From Desulfobaculum sp044987625 (lineage in GTDB: Bacteria; Desulfobacterota; Desulfovibrionia; Desulfovibrionales; Desulfovibrionaceae), in contig NZ_JBJDSB010000002.1 of assembly GCF_044987625.1 (NCBI RefSeq), positions 248,001 through 312,000 on the forward strand: a stretch of 64,000 nt of DNA, given 5' to 3'. The notes under the pieces were generated by a model. The model made no database searches, was not told the DNA's origin, and saw only the letters and a list, made by a program, of their open reading frames with translations. The translations under genes and the position numbers were made by a program. Each line of letters starts with the position of its first letter. Position 1 is the stretch's first letter. Positions 8,076 to 16,883 of the stretch are shown piece by piece.

Positions 8076-8702
8076 CTACTTGGTGCCGAAGATCTTGTCT
8101 CCCGCGTCACCAAGACCGGGCAGGATGTAGCCGTTTTCGTCGAGGCGCTCGTCCACGCTGGCGGTGTAGACTTCCACGTCGGGGTGCTTTTCGTGCAGGC
8201 GCTCCAGGCCTTCGGGCGCGGCCACGAGGAAGATGCCGCGGATGTTCTTGCAGCCAGCCTTCTTCAGGATGTCGATGGTGGCGATGAGGGTGCCGCCGGT
8301 GGCCAGCATGGGGTCCAGAATAAGGGCCATGCGGTCTTCGATCTTGTTGGCGAGCTTGGTGTAGTATTCGACGGGTTCGAGGGTTTCCTCGTTACGGAAC
8401 AGGCCGACAACGCTGACCTTGGCGCCGGGCACCATGTCCAGCACGCCGTCCAGCATGCCGATACCGGCGCGCAGGATGGGCACAACGGTCAGGGTCTTGC
8501 CCTTGATGGAGTCCGCCTGAGTGGGACCGGCCCAGCCTTCGATGGTGGCCAGCTCGGTTTCGAGATCCTGCGTGGCCTCGTAGGTGAGCAGACGTGCAAC
8601 TTCGTTGGAAAGGGCGCGAAAATCCTTTGTGCTCAGGCCGACCTGTCTCAGCAGGCCGAGCTTATGCCGGACCAGCGGGTGGTCCACAACATGAACTGCC
8701 AT
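8076..8702 (-). CDS. upp: Uracil phosphoribosyltransferase
   Basis: Converts uracil and PRPP to UMP in pyrimidine salvage. 208 residues, the normal size. The PRPP-binding loop LDPMLATGGT is at 129-138, and the C-terminal uracil-binding region GYILPGLGDAGDKIFGTK is intact. GGAGATACC precedes the ATG. It is the first gene of the probable upp-uraA-epimerase transcript. Confidence 0.97.
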   Translation of the reverse strand: MAVHVVDHPLVRHKLGLLRQVGLSTKDFRALSNEVARLLTYEATQDLETELATIEGWAGPTQADSIKGKTLTVVPILRAGIGMLDGVLDMVPGAKVSVVGLFRNEETLEPVEYYTKLANKIEDRMALILDPMLATGGTLIATIDILKKAGCKNIRGIFLVAAPEGLERLHEKHPDVEVYTASVDERLDENGYILPGLGDAGDKIFGTK

Positions 8703-8733
8703 GGTATCTCCTAGGCTTGATTTGTGGGGTTGT

Positions 8734-8761
8734 TTTATGACGTGGAAAATGCGTGGCGCAA
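8734..8761 (-). promoter_or_regulatory. Possible promoter of upp
   Basis: On the - strand, TTGCGC and CATAAA are separated by 16 bases and lie about 30-60 bases upstream of the upp start. The match to a sigma-70 promoter is only moderate. Confidence 0.3.
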
Positions 8762-9216
8762 AATCTTGTCGTCCTTACCCGCAAAGGTTTGCAAGGTCAA
8801 GCCAAAATGCGCGCCAGCATTGGCCTCTCGCGGAAAAAGCAAAGCGTCGCGGTGAAGTGGAAGAATCCGCCACTTGGTGTGCGGCAGCGTGGCGGCGGCG
8901 TGTAAGGCGTCTGCCGGTGGGATGTGGTGTGGAGCGGAAACATGGAGCCTCCCCCTGCTGATGCAGTGAACCAATCGCTCTTGCGGCGGCTGACATCTGT
9001 GATGTGGTCCCTTGGATACCACGTTTACGTGCCGTGGGCGAGTGGTGCTGCGCTCGCGCTGTGCGGCCCGTCAGCAGCCGAAAAAATGATATTTCGGGGA
9101 TTGCTCCACATGCGGTGTGGCGGGTGGTGCATGCGGGAAAGTCCCCGGTGCGTCTGCCCCCGCTGGTGCCCGTGGCGGAAAATATTGAAAAACCTGCAAC
9201 GTTGTGAGGATTTTAC
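8762..9216. other. Non-coding gap between divergent upp and cutA
   Basis: About 450 bases with no convincing gene. Open frames here lack ribosome-binding sites and conserved sequence. A GC-rich segment at about 9115-9185 can fold and has a superficial likeness to part of a cobalamin riboswitch, but it lacks the B12 box, so no RNA call is made. Confidence 0.5.
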
Positions 9217-9549
9217 ATGGACACGATTCTTGTCTACATGACTGCTTCGGACGCGGAAGAAGCCCGCCGTATCGGCGCGGTGCTCGTGGAGCGCCGCCTT
9301 GCCGCCTGCGTGAACATCCTTGGGACCATTCAGTCCATGTTCTGGTGGGACGGCGCGGTGCAAGACGAGGGTGAAACCGCGTTCATCGCCAAAACCCGGC
9401 GCTCCCGTTTCGAGGAGCTGGCCCGCGCCGTGCGCGAGGTGCACTCCTATGACACGCCGTGCATCATTGCCATGCCCGTGGCGGCGGGTGATCCGCAATT
9501 CCTCGGCTGGATTGCGGAATCCACAACCCCGGACTCAACACCATCCTAG
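9217..9549 (+). CDS. cutA: Divalent-cation tolerance protein CutA
   Basis: 110-residue small trimeric CutA1 family protein. Family signatures are visible: ERRLAACVN, the SMFWWDG segment after it, the EDEGETAFIAKT-like strand, and the VHSYDTPCI segment near the C-terminus. TGAGGA stands 7 bases before the ATG. The biochemical role of CutA is uncertain in general; copper tolerance is the historic assignment. It is followed after 10 bases by the PfkB-type kinase and may be cotranscribed with it. Confidence 0.93.
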   Translation: MDTILVYMTASDAEEARRIGAVLVERRLAACVNILGTIQSMFWWDGAVQDEGETAFIAKTRRSRFEELARAVREVHSYDTPCIIAMPVAAGDPQFLGWIAESTTPDSTPS

Positions 9550-9559
9550 AGGAGAATAC

Positions 9560-10498
9560 ATGCAGACCTTCGTCTTCGGCTCTCTGGCCTTTGACCGCAT
9601 CATGACCTACCCCGGCAAATTCTCGGACCACATCCTGCCCGACAAGCTGCACATCCTGAACGTGTGCTTCGTTGGCAACGGCCTTAAGGAGCGCTTTGGC
9701 GGCACCGCGGGCAACATTGCCTACAGCATGTCGCTGCTGGGCGAGAAGCCGGTCATCGTCTCGTCTGCGGGGCGTGACGACTTTGGTCGATATGAAGAGC
9801 GGCTGAAGGCCCTTGATCTGACGACCGAAGGCATCCGCATCGTGGACGAGGCCCTGACGGCCAACTGCCACATCACCTCCGACCTTGCCGACAACCAGAT
9901 TACCTGCTTCAACCCCGGCGCCATGGGCTTCCCCTGCGAGTATGATTTCTCCAGCGCGGACCCGGAAAAGGACATCGCCATCATCGCCCCCGGCAACCAC
10001 GAGGACACCATCGGCCTTGCGAAGAAGTTCCGCGAGATGGGCATGCGCTACATCTTTGATCCGGGCCAGAACATCACCGCCATCCCCGGCGAGAAGCTGC
10101 TGGAAGCCATCACCGGCTCGTGGATTTTGGTGTCCAATGACTACGAGCTGGAAATGATTCTGCGTGCCACGGACCTGTCTCTGGACCAGCTGATGAACCG
10201 CACGGAGAATATCATCACAACGCTTGGCGAAAAGGGCTGCACTGTGCATGAGACGTCCGATGTGACGGAAATCCGTGCCGCGTCCGTCGGCGAAGTGGTG
10301 GACCCCACCGGCGCTGGCGACGCCTTCCGCGCGGGACTGCTCAAGGGCATCACCATGGGCAAGGACCTGCCGGAAGCCGCCCGTATAGGCGCATGCTGCG
10401 CCACGTGGTGCATTGAGTGCATGGGAACGCAGGAACATTCCTTTACAGAAGAGGAGTTCTGGGAGCACTATAGGAAGAATTTCGGACAGACGGACTAA
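9560..10498 (+). CDS. PfkB-family (ribokinase/adenosine-kinase-like) carbohydrate kinase
   Basis: 312-residue sugar or nucleoside kinase. The start at 9560 follows GGAG 5 bases upstream; a longer open frame upstream overlaps cutA and is not used. Motifs are the substrate-side GGTAGNIA at 47-54 and the ATP/anion-hole motif DPTGAGDAFRAG at 248-259 with catalytic Asp254. The protein lacks the lid expected of classical ribokinase and is of the size of archaeal-type adenosine or nucleoside kinases, so the substrate is left open. It leads a run of three different kinase-fold genes. A GC hairpin without a T-run lies just downstream. Confidence 0.88.
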   Translation: MQTFVFGSLAFDRIMTYPGKFSDHILPDKLHILNVCFVGNGLKERFGGTAGNIAYSMSLLGEKPVIVSSAGRDDFGRYEERLKALDLTTEGIRIVDEALTANCHITSDLADNQITCFNPGAMGFPCEYDFSSADPEKDIAIIAPGNHEDTIGLAKKFREMGMRYIFDPGQNITAIPGEKLLEAITGSWILVSNDYELEMILRATDLSLDQLMNRTENIITTLGEKGCTVHETSDVTEIRAASVGEVVDPTGAGDAFRAGLLKGITMGKDLPEAARIGACCATWCIECMGTQEHSFTEEEFWEHYRKNFGQTD

Positions 10499-10637
10499 GC
10501 GGACCAACGGCCCCCGCCCAGTGCGGGGGCCGGCGCCGCCCAGCGGCCAGAAGTGCCAAGGCCTCCGCGTGGCCGTCAGTCCCCGCCGAACACTCCGGCA
10601 TCCCGCTGTGGGCTGCCGGTTGAAAACGGGAGGCCAC

Positions 10638-11723
10638 ATGATCGAACTGACTCTGGAAGCCGTTGAACGCTACCTGCGCGACACCTTTGGTTCTGGTGTG
10701 AAGCTGACTGGCGTAGGGGAAATCGGTTCGCTGGACGAGCAGGGCATGAAGGACTTTGGCTACGGCAAGCCCCTGCTTGTCAGTTGGGAGGAAAACGGCG
10801 AAACGCGGCAGGCCGTGCTGTCCATGATGCGCGGCGACCGCTACGGCCATCAGGGCTACTGGGACAGGGCGCGCGTTTTGCTCTTTCAGCATGCCGCCGG
10901 GCCAAAGATGGAGCGCCACGTCCGCCCGCTGGGCCTTGGCTATGTGGATACCTCGGGGCACATGGTGCCCGTGACGGACCCACAGGAATTCTTCATCATC
11001 AACGAAAAGATTCAGGGGCGGGACTATTTCCTCGACCTCTACCGCATCCGCGAGGGCGACTTCCGCCCGCAGGATGAACATCTCGCCCGCGAGTTCGCCC
11101 TTTGGCTGGCCCGCATCCATTCCCGCAAAAACGATGACCCCGACCTCTACATCCGCCGCATCCGCAACCTTGTGGGCGACTGCGAGTGCATTTTTGGCAT
11201 CGCGGACGGCTATCCGCATCCGTATTCGGAGTTCCCGCCGGAGCGCTTTGTGGCGCTGGAAAAGCGGCTGATTGACTGGCGCTGGAAGCTGCGCGGCTAT
11301 ACGGACCGGCTGGCCGAGGTGCATGGCGACTTCCACCCGTGGAATGTGCTGGTGCAGGACGGCGAGCCGCCGAGTTTTGGCGTACTGGACCGCAGCCGCG
11401 GCGAGTGGGGCGACCCCGCCGACGATGTGGCGACCATGACGCTGAACTATCTGCTCTTTGGTCTGTACGACACGCCGCGCCTGTCCGGTGCGTTTGAAAA
11501 GCTGTACCGAACGCTGTGGGACACCTATCTGGAGGAAACCGGCGACAGGCAGATGCTGGAGGTCATTGCGCCGTTTTATGTGTTCCGCGCTCTCGTCGTG
11601 GCGTCCCCGGAGTGGTATCCTGACCATCCCATTGCGGTGAGGCGTGGTCTGTTCCGGCTCATTGAAAATGTGCTGGAGGACGACACCTTTGATTGGCGCA
11701 ATATCAATAAGTATATGGAGTAG
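10638..11723 (+). CDS. APH-family phosphotransferase, unknown substrate
   Basis: 361-residue aminoglycoside-phosphotransferase/choline-kinase-fold protein. The catalytic loop VHGDFHPWNVL places the catalytic Asp at 231, and the metal-binding Asp is in LDRSRGEWGDPADD at 251. The N-terminal lobe lacks an obvious canonical glycine-rich loop but keeps a plausible beta-sheet. The start at 10638 follows GGGAGG. The stop is two bases from the next start, so it is cotranscribed and probably coupled with the APS-kinase-like gene. Antibiotic modification is unlikely from context; a housekeeping small-molecule kinase is more likely. Confidence 0.82.
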   Translation: MIELTLEAVERYLRDTFGSGVKLTGVGEIGSLDEQGMKDFGYGKPLLVSWEENGETRQAVLSMMRGDRYGHQGYWDRARVLLFQHAAGPKMERHVRPLGLGYVDTSGHMVPVTDPQEFFIINEKIQGRDYFLDLYRIREGDFRPQDEHLAREFALWLARIHSRKNDDPDLYIRRIRNLVGDCECIFGIADGYPHPYSEFPPERFVALEKRLIDWRWKLRGYTDRLAEVHGDFHPWNVLVQDGEPPSFGVLDRSRGEWGDPADDVATMTLNYLLFGLYDTPRLSGAFEKLYRTLWDTYLEETGDRQMLEVIAPFYVFRALVVASPEWYPDHPIAVRRGLFRLIENVLEDDTFDWRNINKYME

Positions 11724-11725
11724 CC

Positions 11726-12322
11726 ATGAGCGGAGCTGGCGCATGCGGGCAGACGTGCTGGGCGATATGGGTTGTGGGCCTGCCGGGGTCGGGAAAGTCC
11801 AACCTTGCCCGCGGTATTGTGGATGACCTGCGCAAGGAGGGCTACGCCGTGCAGTGGCTGCAAATGGATGCCCGCCGCAAGGTGTATTTCCCGCGTCCAC
11901 AGTATACGGCGCAGGAGCGCGAAGCCGCCTACCGCATGTTTGCCGAGGAGGCCGCGCAGATGGTGGAAAACGGCGTCAACGTCGTCATGGACGGCTCCGC
12001 CTATCAGGTGGCCATGCGCGACTACGCCCGCCAGCTTATTCCCAACTTTGCCGAGGTGCATGTGCAGTGCACCCTGGACAATGCCATGCAGCGCGAAGCG
12101 GGACGTCCCGCCGGGCTGGTGATGGCAGGGCTGTACGAAAAGGCCCTGCGCCGCAAGGAAACAGGCGAAGAGGTCGAAGGCCTTGGCGAGGTCATTGGCG
12201 TGGATGTGCCCTTTGAGGAAAACCCTCGCGCAGAGTTCATCATCGCCAACGACGACATCCCAAAGGAGGAAACCCGCCGCCGGACCATGGCTTTTGTCCG
12301 GGAGTGGCTGCGTTCCTTGTAG
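11726..12322 (+). CDS. APS-kinase-like P-loop kinase
   Basis: 198-residue protein of the adenylylsulfate-kinase fold. The Walker A motif is GLPGSGKS (18-25) and the C-terminal VDVPFEEN (159-166) matches the family motif VDVPFE. The substrate motif usually written DGDNVR is replaced by LQMDARRKVY (45-54), so canonical APS binding is doubtful. In a dissimilatory sulfate reducer PAPS is not needed for respiration, and the neighbour is another kinase, so the real substrate may be different. The ATG is two bases after the APH gene stop. Confidence 0.82.
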   Translation: MSGAGACGQTCWAIWVVGLPGSGKSNLARGIVDDLRKEGYAVQWLQMDARRKVYFPRPQYTAQEREAAYRMFAEEAAQMVENGVNVVMDGSAYQVAMRDYARQLIPNFAEVHVQCTLDNAMQREAGRPAGLVMAGLYEKALRRKETGEEVEGLGEVIGVDVPFEENPRAEFIIANDDIPKEETRRRTMAFVREWLRSL

Positions 12323-12573
12323 GCGGCTGTATTGACGCGATAAATGGAGACTGGCCGTCGGAAGCCTTGGCGCTTTCGGCGGCTGGTTTGCGCTTGGCGT
12401 TTGGCGCTGCGCGCGGGCAAAACGGCCGGGCGCATGTCCCACTGGAAGGGGAGGAGATGCCGCTGCGGATTTGCCAACGGCGGCAGTTTTTCATAAGCAC
12501 GAACCCTCGGCGCGGCTGTCGCGCCCAAGACGACTTCCACCGGCGAGCCATCGCCGCCTCAAGGATATATGAT

Positions 12574-13941
12574 ATGAGCAGCAAGACCTTTCATGTGATG
12601 ACCTTTGGATGCCAGATGAATGTCCACGATTCCGAGTGGTTATCGCGCGCCCTGACCGCGCGGGGATGGACCGAGGCTCCCGAGGGCGAGGCGCAGGTTA
12701 TCGTGGTGAATACGTGCAGTGTGCGCGAGAAGCCGGAGCAGAAGGTCTACAGCCTGCTTGGCCGCCTGAAGGCGATTATGGAGGCGCACCCGGACCGCTT
12801 TGTGGCCGTGGGCGGCTGTGTGGCGCAGCAGATTGGGCGCAATTTCCTTGCGCGCTACCCGTATGTGCGCCTTGTGTTCGGCACGGATCAGACCGGACGC
12901 GTGCCCGAGGAGCTTGACCGCTTGGCCGAACACGGCGAGGGCCGCACCGCGCTGCTGGACTTTGAGGACGGCTACCCGGCGCAGGACGCCGTGCTGCCCG
13001 AGGACGGCCCGGTGTCGCACCTGCCGGGGCAGGCGTTTGTGAACATTATGAAGGGGTGCGATAATTTCTGCGCGTACTGCATTGTTCCCTACGTGCGCGG
13101 ACGCCAGAAGTCGCGTCAGGCGGCGGATGTGGTGGCGGAGTGCCGCGCCCTTGTCCAGCGCGGCGTGCGCGAAATTACTTTGCTGGGGCAGAACGTGAAC
13201 AGCTTCGGGCTGGACAAGCACGGCGACGGCACCAGCTTTGCCCAGCTTTTGGAGCAGGTGGCGGGCATTGAGGGGTTGACGCGCCTGCGGTTTACCACCT
13301 CGCACCCCAAGGATATTGCCCCGGAGGTTATTGAGGCCTTTGGCCGGTTGGACGCACTTTGTCCCTCGCTGCATTTGCCGATGCAGGCAGGTTCAGATAC
13401 TGTATTGAAAGCTATGGGTCGTGGCTACGATATGCAGCGCTACATGGGCCTTGTTGAGGGACTGCGTGCGGCGTGTCCCGATATTGCGCTCACCACGGAC
13501 CTTATCGTCGGTTTCCCCGGCGAGACGGACGAGGACTTCCGCCAGACGCTGGACGCCGTGGAGCGGGTGGGCTTCGAGTCGAGCTTTTCGTTCATGTACT
13601 CGGACCGCCCCGGAACCCGCGCCGAGAAGATGCCCTTCAAAATCGACCGAGCCGTGAAGGGGGAGCGTCTTATCCAGTTGCAGTCTTTGCAGGAGGAGTT
13701 GACCGCCAAGGCGCTGGCCGCCAGCGTGGGGCGCGAGGCCGAGGTGCTGGTTGAATCGCGCAGCAAGGTGCAGGGCGCAGGAGAGGACATCTCCTGGCGT
13801 GGCCGCGACCGCCACGGGCGCGTCGTCAACTTCCTTTGGCCGGAGGAAGCGGGCGATTTGGCCGGAAAGTTGGTTCGCGTGCGGATCGAAACGGCCAAGA
13901 AACATTCCCTGTGGGGAAAAGCGGTGGGGGAACCATGGTAG
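12574..13941 (+). CDS. miaB: tRNA-2-methylthio-N6-dimethylallyladenosine synthase MiaB
   Basis: Radical-SAM methylthiotransferase that adds the 2-methylthio group to i6A37 of tRNAs. 455 residues. The N-terminal cluster cysteines are Cys13 (FGCQMN), Cys48 (NTCSVRE) and Cys82 (GGCVAQ); the radical-SAM triad is Cys162, Cys166 and Cys169 in GCDNFCAYC; a TRAM domain fills the C-terminus. I chose the ATG at 12574 with AAGG upstream because the conserved protein starts there; the longer frame from 12304 overlaps the preceding gene and has no family support. The last seven bases overlap the next gene. The 250 bases upstream hold nothing recognisable. Confidence 0.96.
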   Translation: MSSKTFHVMTFGCQMNVHDSEWLSRALTARGWTEAPEGEAQVIVVNTCSVREKPEQKVYSLLGRLKAIMEAHPDRFVAVGGCVAQQIGRNFLARYPYVRLVFGTDQTGRVPEELDRLAEHGEGRTALLDFEDGYPAQDAVLPEDGPVSHLPGQAFVNIMKGCDNFCAYCIVPYVRGRQKSRQAADVVAECRALVQRGVREITLLGQNVNSFGLDKHGDGTSFAQLLEQVAGIEGLTRLRFTTSHPKDIAPEVIEAFGRLDALCPSLHLPMQAGSDTVLKAMGRGYDMQRYMGLVEGLRAACPDIALTTDLIVGFPGETDEDFRQTLDAVERVGFESSFSFMYSDRPGTRAEKMPFKIDRAVKGERLIQLQSLQEELTAKALAASVGREAEVLVESRSKVQGAGEDISWRGRDRHGRVVNFLWPEEAGDLAGKLVRVRIETAKKHSLWGKAVGEPW

Positions 13942-14429
13942 AGATGAAGGTAGTCGGTTTGGCGCTGGATGAAACAGCGCAGGTGCCCGTCCTCGTGCTC
14001 AAGGATTTGGAGGAGACCAAAACGCTCCCCATCTGGATAGGAGCCATGGAAGCCATGGCCATATCCCTTGCCCTGAACGAGGTGCATCTGCCGCGTCCGA
14101 TGACCCACGACCTCCTCCTCAACATGACCAACGGTATGGGCGGACTCATCCAGCGTGTGGATGTGACCCGTCTCGACAGCGGAACCTACTATGCGGAAAT
14201 TGTGGTGGATATGAAAGGCGAGGAGCGGCGTATAGACAGCCGCCCTTCGGACGCGGTGGCTCTTGCCCTGCGCGCTGGGTGTCCCATTTTTGTGGCGCAG
14301 GCCATCCTTGACGAAGTCAGCACCGAGGTGCGCACCGGAGAAGGCCCCATCTTCTCCACGGAAGACTCCGACAAGTGGAGCGAGATTCTGGAGCGATTTT
14401 CCGAGGATGACACCAAGTACAAGATGTGA
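13935..14429 (+). CDS. Bifunctional nuclease family protein (DUF151/BFN)
   Basis: 164 residues. Sequence features of the BFN/DUF151 family are clear: an N-terminal VKVVGLALDE-like strand, PVLVLKD, LPIWIGAMEAMAI, and DSRPSDAVALALRAGCPIFV in the second half. Plant and bacterial members have been reported with nuclease activity, but the cellular role in bacteria is not settled. The start ATG overlaps the miaB stop by seven bases, so translation is coupled to miaB. Confidence 0.87.
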   Translation: MVEMKVVGLALDETAQVPVLVLKDLEETKTLPIWIGAMEAMAISLALNEVHLPRPMTHDLLLNMTNGMGGLIQRVDVTRLDSGTYYAEIVVDMKGEERRIDSRPSDAVALALRAGCPIFVAQAILDEVSTEVRTGEGPIFSTEDSDKWSEILERFSEDDTKYKM

Positions 14430-14579
14430 CACCGTCACCACGTCTCCGCGTTATGTGACGCAATAGCCTGAGCCTGTCTTCTCGGGCCGCATGCCTGCGG
14501 GTGCGCGCTGGGCACAGTGTATCTCGCCCCGCCACCGCAAACGGATGGCATCGGCCAACGACCAAAGGAACCTGACCCG

Positions 14580-15239
14580 ATGATAGATCTGCATACGCAT
14601 ACCGTCTTTAGTGACGGCGCGCTCATCCCTGCGGAGCTTGCGCGCCGTGCCCGCGTGGCCGGATATAAGGCCCTTGCCATGACCGACCACGCCGATGCCT
14701 CCAATCTGGAATTCATCATCACCAACGTCCGCCGCGTTACCGAGAGCTATTCCCCCTATGCCGGGATTGATCTGTTCTGCGGGGTGGAGGTCACGCATGT
14801 TCCGCCGGGACTCATCCCGGACACCGTGGCCCGCGCCCGCGAGCTTGGCGCGGACATCGTGGTGGCCCACGGCGAAACCATTGCCGAGCCAGTGGAGCAG
14901 GGCACCAACCTTGCCGCCATTGAAGCCGGTGTGGACGTGCTGGCGCATCCGGGCCTTATTACGCCCGAAGAGGTTCGCCTTGCGGTTGAGAAGGGCGTGG
15001 CGCTGGAGATTACCACCCGCAAGGGGCACAGCCTGACCAATGGTCATGTTGCGGCCCTTGCCCGCGAGTACGGCGCAACCCTTGTCATCAACAACGACGC
15101 CCACGAACCGGGCGACCTTGTGGGCGAGGAAATGCGGCGGAGCATCGCCCTTGGCGCGGGCCTGAGCGTGGAGGAATACCGCGCGGCAGAGGCTGCGTCC
15201 CGGCGCATTATCTCCTCGCTTATCGGAGGCGGGCGGTGA
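14580..15239 (+). CDS. PHP-domain phosphoesterase, histidinol-phosphatase-like
   Basis: 219 residues. The PHP metal motif HTHTVFSDG starts at residue 5, followed by MTDHAD and a late HPG (LAHPGLITPEE) and NNDAHEP, all metal-ligand positions of the polymerase and histidinol phosphatase fold. Single-domain PHP proteins of this size include TrpH-type nucleases and histidinol-P phosphatases; the substrate is not resolved, although hisA/hisB are elsewhere in the window and HisB here lacks its own phosphatase domain. Its last four bases overlap the GTG of the sirtuin gene. Confidence 0.85.
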   Translation: MIDLHTHTVFSDGALIPAELARRARVAGYKALAMTDHADASNLEFIITNVRRVTESYSPYAGIDLFCGVEVTHVPPGLIPDTVARARELGADIVVAHGETIAEPVEQGTNLAAIEAGVDVLAHPGLITPEEVRLAVEKGVALEITTRKGHSLTNGHVAALAREYGATLVINNDAHEPGDLVGEEMRRSIALGAGLSVEEYRAAEAASRRIISSLIGGGR

Positions 15240-16009
15240 GCCGGAAGAAACGGGCCTCGCGGCTCAATCAGGATGACATTTTAACGGCGGCGCAGCTTCT
15301 GCGGGAAGCTCGCGCCGCTGTTGCGTTTACCGGCGCGGGCATCTCCGTGCCCAGCGGTATTCCGGATTTTCGCAGCCCCGGCGGCCTGTGGTCGCGCTAC
15401 GACCCGCAAAAGGTCGCTAGCCTTCAGGCGCTGCGCACCGCGCCGGAGGACGTGTGGGCCTTCATGCACGAGGCGCACGGCATGTTTAGCGCGGCGTCGC
15501 CCAATCCCGCGCACACCGCCCTTGCGGACATGGAGCGCGCGGGCCTTCTCACCGGCATCATCACCCAGAATATCGACAGTCTGCACCAGCGCGCCGGTTC
15601 GCGCGAGGTTGTGGAGTTTCACGGCAGCGCGGACCGCTTTCATTGCATGCGCTGCGCGCGCCCGTACGAGGCCGTGAATCTTGCCGCGCTGGGCGGCGTT
15701 GGCGTGCCGACGTGTCCGTCCTGCGGCGGCGTGGTGCGCCCGGATGTGGTGTTCTTTGGCGAGGGGATTCCAAGCCAGCCCCGGCGGCGGGCCGAGGCGC
15801 TTATTGCCGCGGCGGACTGTATCCTGGTCATTGGCACCTCCGGCGATGTGATGCCCGCGAATACGTTCCCCTACCGCGTCAAGAACGCGGGCGGGGCGGT
15901 TATTGAGGTGAACCTTGGCCCCACGGCCTACGGGGCGCTCCCCGATGTGCGCTTTGACGCCCCGGCGCAAGAGGTTCTGCCGCTTCTTTATGATTGCGCC
16001 GTTTCCTGA
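15236..16009 (+). CDS. Sir2-family NAD-dependent protein deacylase
   Basis: 257 residues. GAGISVPSGIPDFRS (33-47) and TQNIDSLHQRAG (110-121) form the NAD pocket, the catalytic His is in FHG at 129, and a four-cysteine zinc site is Cys137/Cys140/Cys160/Cys163. The position after GAGIS is Val-Pro rather than the class III alanine, so the preferred acyl group is not predicted. GTG start overlapping the PHP stop (GTGA), hence a coupled pair. Confidence 0.93.
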   Translation: MSRKKRASRLNQDDILTAAQLLREARAAVAFTGAGISVPSGIPDFRSPGGLWSRYDPQKVASLQALRTAPEDVWAFMHEAHGMFSAASPNPAHTALADMERAGLLTGIITQNIDSLHQRAGSREVVEFHGSADRFHCMRCARPYEAVNLAALGGVGVPTCPSCGGVVRPDVVFFGEGIPSQPRRRAEALIAAADCILVIGTSGDVMPANTFPYRVKNAGGAVIEVNLGPTAYGALPDVRFDAPAQEVLPLLYDCAVS

Positions 16010-16145
16010 TATGCCCCACCAGTAGGGTTTAAACTACAGTGATTTTACGCTAGTGTGTCCGGGCCGGAAGCCCGCCCGGATTATGGATGCCGTGGCGCGT
16101 CTCGCGCGTCCGGATCGACTTTTCACGATACGAGGATACCCCGAT

Positions 16146-16883
16146 ATGGAGATGTTACCGCAGACCGGTGTCATTGCTCTGCTTTCCCACGCGACGCTGA
16201 CGGTGAAGTTCGTGCTCGGACTGCTCGTTTGCATGTCTCTGGTGAGCTGGAGCATCATATTGTTCAAGGTGTTTGTGTTGGCGCAGGCACGCAGCCGCGC
16301 CCGGCAGGATTATACGAAGTTTGTCGGCGCAAGTGACCTTGGCGAGGGCATGCGCGCCCTTGGCCGCGACCAGACCTCGCCCGTCTACCGTTCCGGCGTC
16401 AGCGCCATGAACGAACTGCGGCGGCTGGAAAGCTCCGGCCTGCTCACCTGCAAGAATCTCGACGTGGTCATCGACAACCTGCGCCGCGCCCTGAGGCAGG
16501 GCGTCAGCTCCCAGCTTGGCGGATTGTCGCGGTCCCTGTCCTTTTTGGCCACATGCGGCAACTCCGCGCCCTTTATCGGGCTGTTTGGTACCGTGTGGGG
16601 CATCATGCATTCCTTCCATTCCATCGGCCAGATGAAGACGGCGGCCCTCGCCGCTGTGGCTCCGGGCATCTCCGAGGCGCTCATCGCCACGGCCGTTGGG
16701 CTGGCCGTCGCCATTCCGGCGACCATCGCCTACAACTTCTTCCTTGGCATGTTGCAATCCATCGAAACGGAACTGGTGAACTTCGCCGGTGCGTTCCTGA
16801 ACACCGTTCAGCGCGAGCTGTCCGGCGATACGGTGGATGCGCCCCAGCAGCGCAGGAGGAGTGAGGACAATGGCGGACTTTAA
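16146..16883 (+). CDS. tolQ: TolQ/ExbB-type proton channel subunit
   Basis: 245-residue inner-membrane protein with three hydrophobic segments (about 20-45, 130-155, 170-195) and the MotA/TolQ/ExbB core, including CGNSAPFIGLFGTVWGIMHSF. It forms the proton-driven motor of the Tol-Pal system that pulls in the outer membrane at division. The ATG at 16146 follows GAGGATACCCC; the longer frame from 16053 has no ribosome-binding site. First gene of tolQ-tolR-tolA-tolB. Confidence 0.94.
   Translation: MEMLPQTGVIALLSHATLTVKFVLGLLVCMSLVSWSIILFKVFVLAQARSRARQDYTKFVGASDLGEGMRALGRDQTSPVYRSGVSAMNELRRLESSGLLTCKNLDVVIDNLRRALRQGVSSQLGGLSRSLSFLATCGNSAPFIGLFGTVWGIMHSFHSIGQMKTAALAAVAPGISEALIATAVGLAVAIPATIAYNFFLGMLQSIETELVNFAGAFLNTVQRELSGDTVDAPQQRRRSEDNGGL

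Noticed and set aside
9115..9185. GC-rich foldable segment with GGGAA and CCCCGC reminiscent of a cobalamin riboswitch
   Set aside because: No B12 box and no conserved core; cutA is not a usual target.
10509..10531. Strong GC hairpin after the PfkB gene
   Set aside because: Nine-bp stem but no T-run, so not called a terminator.
12304..12573. Upstream extension of the miaB frame
   Set aside because: Overlaps the end of the APS-kinase-like gene and adds no family sequence; the ATG at 12574 starts at the conserved MiaB N-terminus.
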